Shown piece by piece: positions 1-8,080 of a stretch of DNA of 64,000 nt. Both the position numbers and the translations under genes were made by a program. The notes under the pieces were generated by a model that was given only the letters and a program-made list of their open reading frames with translations, was not told where the DNA came from and did no database searches. The stretch spans positions 1 through 64,000 of the forward strand of contig CAWCHI010000001.1 of assembly GCA_963795335.1 (NCBI GenBank), in the 5' to 3' direction. This DNA comes from Trebonia sp963795335 (lineage in GTDB: Bacteria; Actinomycetota; Actinomycetes; Streptosporangiales; Streptosporangiaceae). Position 1 is the first letter of the stretch, and each line of letters opens with the position of its first letter.

Positions 1-42
1 CCTTCCAAGCTGGTCATGCGGTTTCGATTACCGTCGCCCGCT
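1..42 (+). tRNA. tRNA-Gly (anticodon TCC), 3' part, cut by window edge
   Basis: The window opens inside the anticodon stem-loop. The loop CTTCCAA (2-8) carries anticodon TCC and is followed by the 3' stem GCTGG (9-13). After a short variable region comes a T arm: GCGGT (18-22), loop TTCGATT (23-29), ACCGT (30-34). The T-stem pairs completely if G-T is allowed, including a T-A pair where many tRNAs have G-C. The acceptor 3' strand CGCCCGC (35-41) and discriminator T42 follow; CCA is not encoded. The 5' half lies outside the window, so acceptor and D-arm pairing cannot be checked. Pieces of the same sequence recur at 2543 and 26743. Confidence 0.85.
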
Positions 43-268
43 CTCCTTCTTCCTCCGCAGGCCACAGTGGGTATGCACCGGCTTTCTGGTTGTCCATCCG
101 AGGCTTGCCGCGCGGCGCACACCGGTTGCACACAAACCGTCCTTTCAGTACCTGGCAAGGGCTCAGACTTCATAAACGATGGCACCCGCCCCATGATCAG
201 GATCGCGGTCGCCACCTGGCCACCAGTATTAACTTGACGTTGTATTAACTGGAGCTCATACTAGGAAT

Positions 269-574
269 GTGATCGTCGACTGGACAGACCAGTTCGACCG
301 CTGGCTCACCAACGCCGAAGAGCAGGGCGGCGAGCTCCTGGCGGTCGCGGTCGCGCTGCTGCAGGAGCTCAACGACCTCCCGGCCAAGCCGGATGAGGAG
401 TCCCCTACCTTCAAGCGAGTCCGGCAGGCCCGCCGCCACGAGCTGTGGCGGGTCGCCCATCCTTACGACCCGGCCGTCGCCGTCCGGATCATCTGCTGGT
501 TCCCCGCCAACGACCAGATCGTGCTAGCCATCGTCGATGCCTGGCTGCGCCAGAAGGGAAGCTCTCATGACTGA
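269..574 (+). CDS. HigB/RelE-like toxin, probably internally deleted
   Basis: This 101-residue protein resembles actinobacterial HigB/Gp49-type mRNA interferase toxins. It has an N-terminal W-T-D-Q-F-D-R-W segment and the ELWRVAHPYDP / VRIICWFP core typical of the group. In relatives I know, the core is followed by a GDK-containing loop of about 25 residues before the VDAWLRQKG-like end. Here the core passes straight to that end, so an in-frame deletion has probably removed part of the active site. The stop overlaps the start of the antitoxin-like sequence at 567. Loss of activity is inferred from family knowledge, not measured. Confidence 0.6.
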   Translation: MIVDWTDQFDRWLTNAEEQGGELLAVAVALLQELNDLPAKPDEESPTFKRVRQARRHELWRVAHPYDPAVAVRIICWFPANDQIVLAIVDAWLRQKGSSHD

Positions 575-915
575 GGAAGTTAAGTTCATCCGCGGCAACA
601 ACCGTATCAACCAGCTCGCCCAGCGGCCGGACATCGCCGACGACGTGACCGGGATCCAGCGGGATGGCCGAAGCCGACCGCACCTACGCCATGGGACTAG
701 CCGCCCTCCGGCAGGCCGCCGAGCTGACCCAGGTCAGCTCGCCCCCGCCTCGGTGTCACCCAGGCCGCCATCAGCCGGATCGAGCAGCCCCACGACCTGC
801 TCCTGTCCACCCTCAACTCCTACCTCCAGGCCATCGGCGGCAGCGCCAGCATGATCGTCCCCTTCCCGACGGCCACCAGACAACCCTCGACCTCGGCAAC
901 TCACGTAGCCCGTAA
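567..915 (+). pseudogene. HigA-like XRE antitoxin, frameshifted
   Basis: Coding similarity moves between frames. It begins at ATG 567 (MTEEVKFIRGNN...), passes near 660 into a second frame (MAEADRTYAMGLAALRQAAE), then near 750 into a third (GVTQAAISRIEQPHDLL...) and near 866 returns to the second (DGHQTTLDLG). The GVTQAAISRIEQ stretch is the recognition part of a helix-turn-helix of the HigA/XRE antitoxin type. At least three indels are needed for one protein, so the gene is dead or the sequence is poor here. It lies directly behind the HigB-like toxin in the usual toxin-first order of higBA. Confidence 0.6.
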
Positions 916-974
916 AAACAGGCCCGCATCGCCGCAACGCAGTGACAGTCGAATAATGACTATGAGCAGGCGCG

Positions 975-1440
975 CGTAACCGCTACCGAGGGCGGGAGCC
1001 CAGCCGCTTACGTGGCCAAGGACACGGGACGCCGGGCTGATCCTGGAACCGCGCATGGGGTCTTCCGCGTGCCGACGCGGCACCGGCCGGCTTCCCCCGA
1101 CCTGCTTGCCTGCCGCCGTCCAGATCGCGGTGCCCGGGGCAAGCCGCCGCCGCAGATCTCGTCCCGCCCACGACAGTGTTCCGTTCGAACCTTCGACCTT
1201 CGAACTGGGCCTGTCAGCCTCAAGGCCGCCCCCGGCTAACACGTCCGTATCTACGATCCGGCCCGAACCGTGGTAGACCTGATGCGCCTGCGGCACCGGG
1301 TCAGGGGACCGACAGCCCTGGCGGCCCTTCACCGCTATCTCCGCCGCCGCGACTCCCAGCCAGCTGAGCTGCTGAAGCTCGCCGCGCGGTACGCAGGAAC
1401 TCCTCACGCTTGTACGTCGCTGAGCGCCGGCTCGCCCGCC
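975..1440 (+). pseudogene. AbiEi-like type IV antitoxin remnant
   Basis: From about 1240 one frame reads VRIYDPARTVVDLMRLRHRV, followed by ALAALHRYLRRRDSQPAELL. This is the C-terminal pattern of AbiEi antitoxins (P-A-R-T-V-x-D with a basic helix, then a repeated R-R-R-D-x-x-P-x-E-L-L element). A stop codon lies just upstream in that frame at 1237. Weaker N-terminal traces (EPGTAHGVFRV-like near 1050, FEPSTFELGL near 1190) lie in other frames. I see no AbiEii nucleotidyltransferase toxin beside it. Boundaries are approximate. The identification rests on remembered family patterns. Confidence 0.45.
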
Positions 1441-1530
1441 TCAGCGCCTCCCCGCACGCCTAACGGCCGTGACTCCGGTTCCCACCCTCCAGTGGTCGTC
1501 ACCTGTAGCACACGGTGCTACCGTGTGAAT

Positions 1531-1795
1531 ATGAGCATGCCCGAGATCACGCAACGAGACCTGCGGTGAAGTCGCGGGAGATCATGGACGCCGTCAAGCA
1601 CGGGCAGTCGTTCACCGTCACCCGGGACGGGCACCAGATCGGCGAACTGATCCCATCAGGCGCCGGCGCCGGTTCGTCTCCCGGCAGGAGTTCACAGCCA
1701 TGTCCCGCAACGCACCCTTCAGTGACCTGAACGCCTTCCGCGCCGACCAGGACGCGACCGCCGACCACGAAGACAGCGACCCCTTTGGCCACTGA
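1531..1795 (+). pseudogene. Phd/YefM-type antitoxin (VapB role), frameshifted
   Basis: The sequence begins MSMPEITQRDLR, then meets a stop. Similarity continues in another frame as SREIMDAVKHGQSFTVTRDG-HQIGELIP, the Phd/YefM DNA-binding core. It shifts again near 1660 to a C-terminal tail (RRRFVSRQEFTAM ... EDSDPFGH) ending at 1795. Two indels separate these parts. The tail overlaps the TTG start of the following VapC-like gene, the standard antitoxin-toxin coupling. The parts are collinear and complete, so the gene decayed by small indels, not by truncation. Confidence 0.65.
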
Positions 1796-2281
1796 GCCGT
1801 CACAGCGGGCAGGCAAGGCACCCCGGCAAGGCCTGCTCGACACCAACATCCTGGTATTGCGCCACTGGTCGACCCCGCGGAACTTCCGGACGAAATGGCG
1901 ATCAGCGCTATCACCCTCGCCGAACTGTCCGCCGGGCCGCACCAAGTGCGCCCGAACAGTGAGCAGGACAGCTACGACGAGCACGAAGAACGCGCCCGCC
2001 GCACCGAGGCCCTGCAACGGGCCGAGAGCGAGTTCGACCCCGTCCCATTCGATTCCGAGGCAGCCCGGGTATACGGGAGGGTGACCGCCGCTGTCGTTTC
2101 CGCCGAGCGCAAACCACGCAGGCGCATCGCCGACCTCATGATCGCGGCAACCGCCATCGCCGAAGACCTCCCCCTCTACACCACGAACCCGGGGGACTAC
2201 GCGGGGCTGGAAAAACTGATTCGCGTCATCCCGGTGAACCGACCGCGGGTGCCGCACGAGAAGCGGAACGATCCGCGCTAG
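1785..2281 (+). pseudogene. VapC-type PIN-domain toxin with one frameshift
   Basis: The N-terminal frame from TTG 1785 carries the first PIN acidic motif, LLDTNIL. Near 1860 the reading shifts to the frame encoding PLVDPAELPDEMAISAITLA with the conserved Glu of LAEL. Later come RRRIADLMIAATA (third acidic residue) and PLYTTNPGDYAGL (last PIN motif). All four catalytic positions are present, so a single base change would restore a full toxin of about 165 residues. The related C-terminal fragment at 26765 (minus strand) shares the IAATA...LPLYTxNPxDaxGfe pattern. Confidence 0.7.
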
Positions 2282-2542
2282 CCAGCGATCCTCGCCGTTT
2301 CGCCGGATTGCGCTGTTGCTAACCGGTGAGTGATCTCGCGCAGGCAGTCAGCCCGAGAGTGTGTCGTGCGGCGCGGCCGAGTTCGCCGCCGAGGGTCGAG
2401 GTGGCCGCCGGGCAACTGCCCGGCGCTCGTGCGGTCCAGGCGTTGAGTGATTCCTTCGGCGCTGACCCTGGGGGCCGTCCCCCGGACGCTCAGGCGCCCG
2501 ACACCCCAGGCAGCGCTCGCCACCACGCTGCAAAGAAACCAT

Positions 2543-2571
2543 CCTTCCAAGCTGGTCATGCGGTTTCGATT
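2543..2571 (+). repeat. 29-bp direct copy of the tRNA-Gly segment (attachment-site relic)
   Basis: These 29 bases are identical to positions 1-29, which run from the last base of the 5' anticodon stem through the T loop of the tRNA-Gly gene. The match stops abruptly at 2571, where the tRNA continues ACCGTCG but this copy reads GTCGCTG. Just upstream, CCATC resembles the expected 5' anticodon stem CCAGC. There is no D arm or acceptor stem, so this is not a functional tRNA. A directly repeated tRNA piece is the usual footprint of integrase-mediated insertion. Confidence 0.8.
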
Positions 2572-2597
2572 GTCGCTGAACCGGACGATGCGGTCAC

Positions 2598-2801
2598 TCA
2601 CTCAGTGATGCCCCACGCCTCGGCGAGCTGGCTACGGGTGAACGTGCGCGCACGATCGCCGCGGCCCGGGCCGGGGTCAGCCTGCATGCGCTCCAGGGCC
2701 ACCCGATCCCCCGCTTCACGCCGCAACCGTCGCACCTCGGCCTGGAGCGAGTCCCACTCGGCCCGGGGAACGGTGACCATCTCGGACGCCTCGGTGCTCA
2801 C
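2598..2801 (-). CDS. small antitoxin-like protein, partner truncated
   Basis: This encodes 67 residues: MSTEASEMVTVPRAEWDSLQ, a charged helical middle, and FTRSQLAEAWGITE at the end. A V-T-V-P-R-A-E-W start followed by a heptad-like arginine/glutamate helix is typical of small DNA-binding antitoxins, but I cannot assign a family. The stop TGA overlaps a GTG that would start a second protein (VSDRIVRFSD...). After about ten codons that frame runs into the tRNA-Gly repeat at 2543-2571, so the putative toxin seems cut off there. The assignment rests on size, coupling and the surrounding TA remnants. Confidence 0.4.
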   Translation of the reverse strand: MSTEASEMVTVPRAEWDSLQAEVRRLRREAGDRVALERMQADPGPGRGDRARTFTRSQLAEAWGITE

Positions 2802-2881
2802 CAGCGACTCCCTCCGCTCGATGCTTCGATAACCTCAAATCTAGGTGGGGATACCGAGTCAGCTGCCGACTGCCGCTTGGG

Positions 2882-3985
2882 TCATGAAAGACGCTTTAGA
2901 CGTCGGAAGCTGTAGCCAGCCAGAGCTAGGGCCAGGGCGAGGTAGATCGCGGTCTCAGTCGCCTGGAAGCGCCAGTAGCGGCTGGCCGGCTGGTAGGTGA
3001 TGGCTTCCCGGATGCCGTGGCTGCCCAGGCAGGCAACGAAGCCGCCCGGCCCCGTCGCGGTCGCACCGGAGCCGCCCTGCGAGGCCTGGCTCGTGCCGGT
3101 GTTGATGCCGCCTGCGTTCGCTATGGACGCGCAGGCGGCCGGAGTCGCGCTGACTGGCTGCCCAGCGGCGTTGACCGGCCCGCTGGACAAGAGCCAGGCC
3201 CCAGGCTGGCCGGGGAGGGTGACGGCGAAGAGCGTGAACGTGCTGCCGCCCGGGCCGGACTGCGCTGGCGAGAAGTTCCCTTGCGAGGGGAGCGCAATGG
3301 TCACGTGATCGGGCGGGGCGAGGTTAGGGCGGACCCACAGCGGCATGGCGACCTGCAGAGCGGCGAACACGGCGAGGGTGACGGCCATGGCCGGGACGGT
3401 CCGCCGGATCAGTGCCCCGGCGGTGACCCCGACGGCGAAGGCGAACGCGGCGTAGCCGAGCGGGGTGATGCCGTGGGTGGCGAAGTTCAGCTGACTGAAC
3501 CGGCTCTGGGCGACCCCGGCGCCGGATCCGTCGGCAACGGCCTGACTGATCGGCGCTGACCACCAGGTCTGCATCAGGCTGAGCGCCTCGGTGACGGCCA
3601 TCGCGGCCATGGCGCCGACGGCGACCTTGACGGTCAGCCACCTTGACCGGGTGACGGACTGGTTCCAGGCCAGGGCAGCGGTCCCGGTCTCCAGCTCGCG
3701 GGCGATCAGCGGCGCGCCCCAGAACAAGCCGATGACGGCGGGCGCCAGCAGGATGATCCCGCTGGTGAGCAAGAACAGCACCCCGTAGGGGCTGCGGGCC
3801 AGCGACCCGGTGAAGTAGCTGGCTGGGCTCAGGCAGCCGCTGCCGTGGCAGCTCCCGAGTCCGTCGGCCGCGTAGAGGCTGGCCAGGTGCGGCCCGGTGA
3901 TCGCGAGCACGACGGTAAACAGGGCCAGGGTCACGGCCGCGGTGACAGCCTGGATGCGGAACTGAAGCAGGCTGAGCCGGATCAT
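2882..3985 (-). CDS. ABC transporter permease subunit
   Basis: This 367-residue membrane protein has a first transmembrane helix near residues 12-32, a short external loop, further helices between about 65 and 225, a large Gly/Ser/Thr-rich extracytoplasmic segment (about 235-335), and a last helix near 343-360 before a basic end. This plan fits the permease of GntR-controlled (Ytr-type) ABC exporters. Its ATG overlaps the stop of the ATPase gene by four bases (ATGA), so the two are translationally coupled. The substrate is unknown. Relatives often act in export or cell-envelope stress resistance. Confidence 0.8.
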   Translation of the reverse strand: MIRLSLLQFRIQAVTAAVTLALFTVVLAITGPHLASLYAADGLGSCHGSGCLSPASYFTGSLARSPYGVLFLLTSGIILLAPAVIGLFWGAPLIARELETGTAALAWNQSVTRSRWLTVKVAVGAMAAMAVTEALSLMQTWWSAPISQAVADGSGAGVAQSRFSQLNFATHGITPLGYAAFAFAVGVTAGALIRRTVPAMAVTLAVFAALQVAMPLWVRPNLAPPDHVTIALPSQGNFSPAQSGPGGSTFTLFAVTLPGQPGAWLLSSGPVNAAGQPVSATPAACASIANAGGINTGTSQASQGGSGATATGPGGFVACLGSHGIREAITYQPASRYWRFQATETAIYLALALALAGYSFRRLKRLS

Positions 3986-4878
3986 GACACCACTCCCAGG
4001 TGCGGATGACGGGCCGGGGTCTCGTCGCCGGCCCGGCTCATGTAGGCCAGCACCAGGTCTTCCAAGCTGACCGGCCGGATCATCCAGGCCGGGTCGAGAA
4101 CAGGGCCGTCCGTGCGGACCAGCAGGCTGGTCTGCTTGTCGGTGTGGCTTTCGGTGATGACTTCCTGGCCCGCTTGCAGTGTGGCTGGGTCGCGGCGCGG
4201 CCCGGACAGGCGGCAGTGCGTAGCCAGCAGGTCGCTAACCTCCCCGGCGACCATGACCCGGGACGCGACGAGGACCACCAGGTAGTCGCAGACCCGTTCC
4301 AGGTCGGCCACCAGGTGGGAGGACAGCACAACACTGAGGCGCTGCTCGGCGACCGCCTCCATCAGTCCTTGCAGGAACTCTCGCCGGGCCAGCGGGTCCA
4401 GGCTGGCGACCGGCTCGTCGAGGATGAGCAGCTCGGGCCGTTTGGCCATGGCCAGGGCGAGAGCGAGCTGAGCTCGCTGCCCGCCCGACAGCGATCCCGC
4501 GCGCTGCCTGGGGTTCAGCTTGAGCCGGCTGATCCGCTCCCGGGCCAGCGCATCATCCCAGCGGGGATTGAGCCACGCCCCGAGCTGCAGGTGGTGCTCG
4601 ACCGTCATCCGCGCGTAAACGGGTGTGTCCTGTGCGACGAAGCCGACCCGGGCCAGCTGACCGGCCCCGGAGGCAGGACGCTCACCGAGGACGGTGATCG
4701 TGCCGCTGGTTGGGGTAAGCATTCCGGTGGCCAGCCGCAGCAGGGTGGTCTTGCCCGCGCCGTTGGGGCCGACGAGTGCGGTGACGTGGCCCTCGGGGAT
4801 GGTCAGCGTGCAGTCACGCAGCGCCCAGCCCCCGCGGTACCTCCGCCCAAGCCCGTCGGCCTGGAGAGCGGCGCTCAC
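3982..4878 (-). CDS. ABC transporter ATP-binding protein
   Basis: This 298-residue nucleotide-binding subunit has Walker A GPNGAGKTT (37-45), Q-loop VAQDTP (about 81-86), ABC signature LSGGQRAQ (130-137), Walker B LLILDEP (150-156) and the switch histidine in SSH (188). The C-terminal 80 residues past the ATPase core resemble the extension of export ATPases. Start and stop each overlap a neighbour by ATGA, giving the order GntR regulator, ATPase, permease. It should drive export by the permease encoded directly downstream. The substrate is not predictable. Confidence 0.9.
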   Translation of the reverse strand: MSAALQADGLGRRYRGGWALRDCTLTIPEGHVTALVGPNGAGKTTLLRLATGMLTPTSGTITVLGERPASGAGQLARVGFVAQDTPVYARMTVEHHLQLGAWLNPRWDDALARERISRLKLNPRQRAGSLSGGQRAQLALALAMAKRPELLILDEPVASLDPLARREFLQGLMEAVAEQRLSVVLSSHLVADLERVCDYLVVLVASRVMVAGEVSDLLATHCRLSGPRRDPATLQAGQEVITESHTDKQTSLLVRTDGPVLDPAWMIRPVSLEDLVLAYMSRAGDETPARHPHLGVVS

Positions 4879-5267
4879 GCGACCACCTCAGCGAAGGACG
4901 TGCGGAACGCGGTGCGGTAGATCGCATCGATATCGTCCGGCCCCAGTCCCGACGCGCGCGCCGAGTGGAACCAGTCGGTCATCGCAGCCATGAAGCGGGC
5001 CTGGACGGCAGGGTCAGGTCCGGACGGCACGCGGGTGACGAACGTGCCGAGACCGGGTCGGGCGCGCACTAGCCCCTCTCGCTCTAGCTCACGGTAGGCC
5101 TTGTGAACCGTGTTTGGGTTGATGGCCAGCTGGGCGACTACTTGCTGAGCGGTGGGCAGCTGGTCGCCCGGCTCCAGCAGGCCCATCCGCAGGGCCTGGT
5201 GGACCTGCTGCGCCAGCTGCAGGTAGGTGGCGACACCCGAGGTCTCGTCGAGCTGGAACTCGATCAT
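4875..5267 (-). CDS. GntR-family regulator (YtrA subfamily)
   Basis: This 130-residue protein has an N-terminal winged helix (about 12-75) with the GntR pattern: LAQQVHQALRMGLLEPGDQLP, then QQVVAQLAINPNTVHKAYRELEREGLV. A short C-terminal helical tail replaces the large effector domain of FadR/HutC types. This is the YtrA architecture, usually encoded with an ABC exporter as here. The gene is first in a three-gene operon and overlaps the ATPase gene by four bases. A strong palindrome lies 9-34 bp upstream of its start (5276-5301), so autorepression is likely. Confidence 0.9.
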   Translation of the reverse strand: MIEFQLDETSGVATYLQLAQQVHQALRMGLLEPGDQLPTAQQVVAQLAINPNTVHKAYRELEREGLVRARPGLGTFVTRVPSGPDPAVQARFMAAMTDWFHSARASGLGPDDIDAIYRTAFRTSFAEVVA

Positions 5268-5275
5268 TAATCTCT

Positions 5276-5301
5276 CATTCCACTAAGAGCTTAGTGAAAT
5301 G
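5276..5301 (-). promoter_or_regulatory. GntR operator palindrome upstream of the ABC operon
   Basis: Left arm CATTCCACTAAG (5276-5287), centre AG, right arm CTTAGTGAAATG (5290-5301). The arms are complementary at 11 of 12 positions, and the inner seven pairs are perfect. The site ends 9 bp before the regulator's start codon, where a bound dimer would block transcription or initiation. Assignment to the adjacent GntR protein is inference from position. Confidence 0.7.
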
Positions 5302-5517
5302 AGGTTAGCACACGTCGACGCAGATCATGACGCTTGATGGAGATGGACAACACCTTTTCGAGCACGCCCGCAAGACGGCCACCATCGAAGCGGCCGAGAT
5401 ACGCGGGTTCGGCGGGGTCTAGACCCGGCCGAGGCGTGGTCCGGGCCATTGGCCGACCACGGGTGGATGACCGCCAGGTTGCGGCACAGGTTTAACGCGG
5501 AGGATTTCTGCTGGCGG

Positions 5518-5901
5518 CTACAGCGAAGCGTCGATGATGAAATCGCGGTGCAGATCGAGCAGCACATGATCGGCGGTAAGGAGCTGGAGCCCGGCGCGGG
5601 ATGCTTGCGCGACGATGAGGCGGTCGAACGGGTCATGCCGGATCAGCTCCGGGAACTCGCGGATCGCCTCGGCGTGCTCGGCAGTGATGCTGAGCAGCTC
5701 CAGGCCCTGCCCCGGAAGCTTCTGGCTGAGGTCGTGCGGCACGGTCAGCTTGCCGAGCATGCTCTTCATCGTCAGTTCCCATACGGTTGCCGCCGAGACA
5801 TGCACGCCCTGGGCGGAGGTGATGGCCTGCCGTGCCCGCGCCCCCAGCCGAGGGCTGTCATCCAGCAGCCACAGCAGGGCCTGGCTGTCAAGAAGCAGCA
5901 T
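5518..5901 (-). CDS. VapC-type PIN-domain ribonuclease toxin
   Basis: This 127-residue protein has all four acidic PIN positions: D5 (MLLLDSQALLWLL), E42 (VWEL), D93 (HDPFDRLIVAQA) and D111 (LLTADHVL). It matches the DxxALLWLL subgroup, usually paired with Phd/YefM-like antitoxins. It is predicted to be an Mg-dependent endoribonuclease neutralised by the upstream antitoxin. The first codons overlap the end of the antitoxin gene by 14 bases. Unlike the TA loci at 269-2281 the toxin frame is open and complete, so this may be the only working toxin in the area. Confidence 0.85.
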   Translation of the reverse strand: MLLLDSQALLWLLDDSPRLGARARQAITSAQGVHVSAATVWELTMKSMLGKLTVPHDLSQKLPGQGLELLSITAEHAEAIREFPELIRHDPFDRLIVAQASRAGLQLLTADHVLLDLHRDFIIDASL

Positions 5902-6184
5902 CGCCGTAGAACATCTCCTGGATGTCAGGGTCCACTTCGAACGCGTCGTCTGTGTACGCGATCTCGCCCTTGAGACCGCCGAACGTCACGCTGGCCGACT
6001 GGTGGGGCACGAGGTCCGCGATCGGCGTGCCAGCCTTCGAGATCACTACGCGCTCGCCCGCGGCTACCTGCTCAAGCAGCCGGGGCGGGTCGTGATCGCG
6101 CGCGCCTGCGCGGGACGCTCCGCCGGGACGTTTCCCCAGCCCGGTCAGGGGCCTTATAGGTGCAGCCGCACTCCAGACCGTCAC
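5888..6184 (-). CDS. Phd/YefM-type antitoxin for the VapC at 5518 (N-terminus uncertain)
   Basis: The C-terminal two thirds fit a Phd/YefM antitoxin: RLLEQVAAGERVVISKAGTP, then IADLVPH, then an acidic tail (DDAFEVDPDIQEMF) that would contact the toxin. The first 35 codons of the open frame do not resemble the expected MxxVxxxEAKxxLS start and contain Pro/Gly/Arg runs. The true N-terminus has therefore probably been altered by an indel near 6095-6130. If so, the antitoxin may be damaged while the toxin frame is intact, unless the toxin is not expressed. Confidence 0.6.
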   Translation of the reverse strand: MTVWSAAAPIRPLTGLGKRPGGASRAGARDHDPPRLLEQVAAGERVVISKAGTPIADLVPHQSASVTFGGLKGEIAYTDDAFEVDPDIQEMFYGDAAS

Positions 6185-6405
6185 GGTGAGGTCGGAAGAT
6201 CACGCCAGGCGGGGAACAGGCGGCGGGCGTTACCGCGCTCAACCCCGGTGCGTTCGGCGTCGCTGAAGACGTCGGGTGCTGAGCACCCCAAGGCAGATCT
6301 CGGGTTGTCGGGCACCGGGGCTGGTGGTGCCGGCGACGGCCACCTGGCCCTTGTCCGATCCGCGCGTCCGCTCAATACTCCTGATAGGCAGGAAGGGACG
6401 AACCG

Positions 6406-6498
6406 ATGGGAATCGGCGCACACATTCTCCAGGTGTCCAGCGTTTCGCTCGTGCCCGGCGCCGGGGAGCGGCGTGGTCCACTCGAGGTCCGCTGGTGA
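6406..6498 (+). CDS. 30-codon ORF coupled to the acyl-CoA ligase
   Basis: ATG 6406 follows a Shine-Dalgarno-like AGGAAGGGA with about 8 bases spacing. The frame runs 30 codons (MGIGAHILQVSSVSLVPGAG...) and ends TGA at 6496-6498, overlapping the ligase start as GTGA. The product has no recognisable family. It could be a leader peptide that couples ligase translation, or the remnant of a longer gene. The ribosome binding site and the overlap are visible; expression is inferred. Confidence 0.4.
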   Translation: MGIGAHILQVSSVSLVPGAGERRGPLEVRW

Positions 6499-8078
6499 AC
6501 GACAACTACGCGACCGTCTGGGAAGCTCTCGCCGACGCGATCGGCGAGCGTGACGCCGCGGTGCACGGCCGGACCGTGCGCAGCTGGCGAGAGTTCGAGA
6601 CCCGGGCGTCGCGCTTGGCCGGAGCGCTCGCGGCGCTCGGCGTCGGCCACGGCTCACTCGTTGCCGTCGACATGTGGAACTGCATCGAGAATCTCGAGTC
6701 GCTGTTCGCGGCGTTCAAGTTGCGCGCGGTCCCGTTCAACCTCAACTACCGCTACCGCGAGACGGAGCTGGCCTACGTCTTCACGGACGCGCAGCCCAGC
6801 GTGGTGCTCTTCGACTCGGACCTGACCGACCGCGTCCGCGCAGCGGCGGCCAGCGCCGGCCGGCCGGTGCACCTCATCTCGAGCGGGCCGCGCTCTAGCG
6901 CGACCGACGTGCTCTCGATGGAGGAACTCATCGAGGACAGCGAGCCGGCGCCGCGCATCGCCCGCAGCGGCGACGACGAGGCGATCATCTACACCGGCGG
7001 GACCACCGGTTACCCGAAAGGCGTGGTCTGGTCCCACTTCGCCGCCATGAACCAGCGGGCCAACGGGACCGGCGAGAGCACTGCGCCGATTGCCGAGCAC
7101 GTGGCGGCGGTCGCGGGCGCACCGCAGGCGCGCTCGCTGGTGATCGCGCCGATGATGCACGCATCGGGTTTCTTCGGCGCGGCCGGGGCGCTGACCGGCG
7201 GTGGCTGTGTGGTCTTCTGCGAGTCGCGCTCACTCAACCCGCAGGAGATCCTGCGGCTCATCGGACAGTACAGGATCGCGTCCTTCTCCGTGGTCGGCGA
7301 CGCCGTCGCCAAGCCGCTCCTCGGTGAGCTCGACGCGGCAGCCGCCGCGGGCCGGCCCTATGATCTTTCGAGCGTCGAGGTCATCCTGAACACGGGCGTG
7401 GTGTGGAGCGCCGCGGTGAAACAGGCGTTCTTGCGTCACGGCGAATTCGTCATCCGCGACGGCATCGGTTCGACGGAAGGCGCGGGCTTCGCCACGGCCG
7501 AGTCGCGGAAGGGCGACCCGATCGAGACGGCGCGCTTCCAGCTAGGCCCGAACGCCCGTGTCGTCGACGAGAACCTGACCGATGTCGTGCCAGGTTCGGG
7601 GCAGATCGGGTTCCTCGTCACCACGGGTCTGCTGCCGAAGGGGTACCTGCATGACCCGGAGAAATCGGCGCGCACCTGGCCGGTGATCGACGGGCGTCGT
7701 TATGCGATGCCGGGCGACATGGCGACCGTCGAGAAGGACGGCACCGTTACGCTGATGGGCCGGGGCAGCGAGGTCATCAACACCGGAGGTGAGAAGGTCT
7801 TCTGCGAAGAGGTCGAGCAGGCGATCCTCACTCACCCGGCGGCGCATGACGCGCTCGTGGTCGGCCTCCCCGACGACCGCTGGGGCACGCGCGTGGCCGC
7901 GGTGGTGGCCGTACGCCCCGGCGGGTCGCTCACCGAGCAGGAGATCATCGACCACGTCGGCCGCCAGCTGGCGGATTACAAGCGTCCGCGGCAGGTGGTC
8001 TTCGTCAGCGAGGTGCCGCGCAGCCCGACCGGGAAAGCCGACCGGCTGAAGGCACGCCAGCTTGCCGCCGCCTCCTGA
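6495..8078 (+). CDS. AMP-forming acyl-CoA ligase (fatty-acid/aromatic-acid type)
   Basis: This 527-residue ANL-superfamily enzyme has P-loop YTGGTTGYPKG (166-176), a GIGSTEGAG acyl-adenylate motif, GRGSEVINTGGEKVF in the hinge/C-terminal domain, and the catalytic lysine in PRSPTGKADR near the end. It should adenylate a carboxylic acid and transfer it to CoA. The substrate is not clear; relatives often lie in lipid, steroid or aromatic catabolism clusters. GTG 6495 was chosen because similarity begins at VNDNYATVWE and GAGGTCC lies about 5 bases upstream. An in-frame upstream extension lacks family similarity. Confidence 0.85.
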   Translation: MNDNYATVWEALADAIGERDAAVHGRTVRSWREFETRASRLAGALAALGVGHGSLVAVDMWNCIENLESLFAAFKLRAVPFNLNYRYRETELAYVFTDAQPSVVLFDSDLTDRVRAAAASAGRPVHLISSGPRSSATDVLSMEELIEDSEPAPRIARSGDDEAIIYTGGTTGYPKGVVWSHFAAMNQRANGTGESTAPIAEHVAAVAGAPQARSLVIAPMMHASGFFGAAGALTGGGCVVFCESRSLNPQEILRLIGQYRIASFSVVGDAVAKPLLGELDAAAAAGRPYDLSSVEVILNTGVVWSAAVKQAFLRHGEFVIRDGIGSTEGAGFATAESRKGDPIETARFQLGPNARVVDENLTDVVPGSGQIGFLVTTGLLPKGYLHDPEKSARTWPVIDGRRYAMPGDMATVEKDGTVTLMGRGSEVINTGGEKVFCEEVEQAILTHPAAHDALVVGLPDDRWGTRVAAVVAVRPGGSLTEQEIIDHVGRQLADYKRPRQVVFVSEVPRSPTGKADRLKARQLAAAS

Positions 8079-8080
8079 CG

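Noticed and set aside
2278..2601. 107-codon minus-strand frame VSDRIVRFSD...
   Set aside because: Only about ten codons fit a gene coupled to the antitoxin; the rest reads through the tRNA-Gly relic and low-complexity sequence, so it is noted only as a truncated toxin start.
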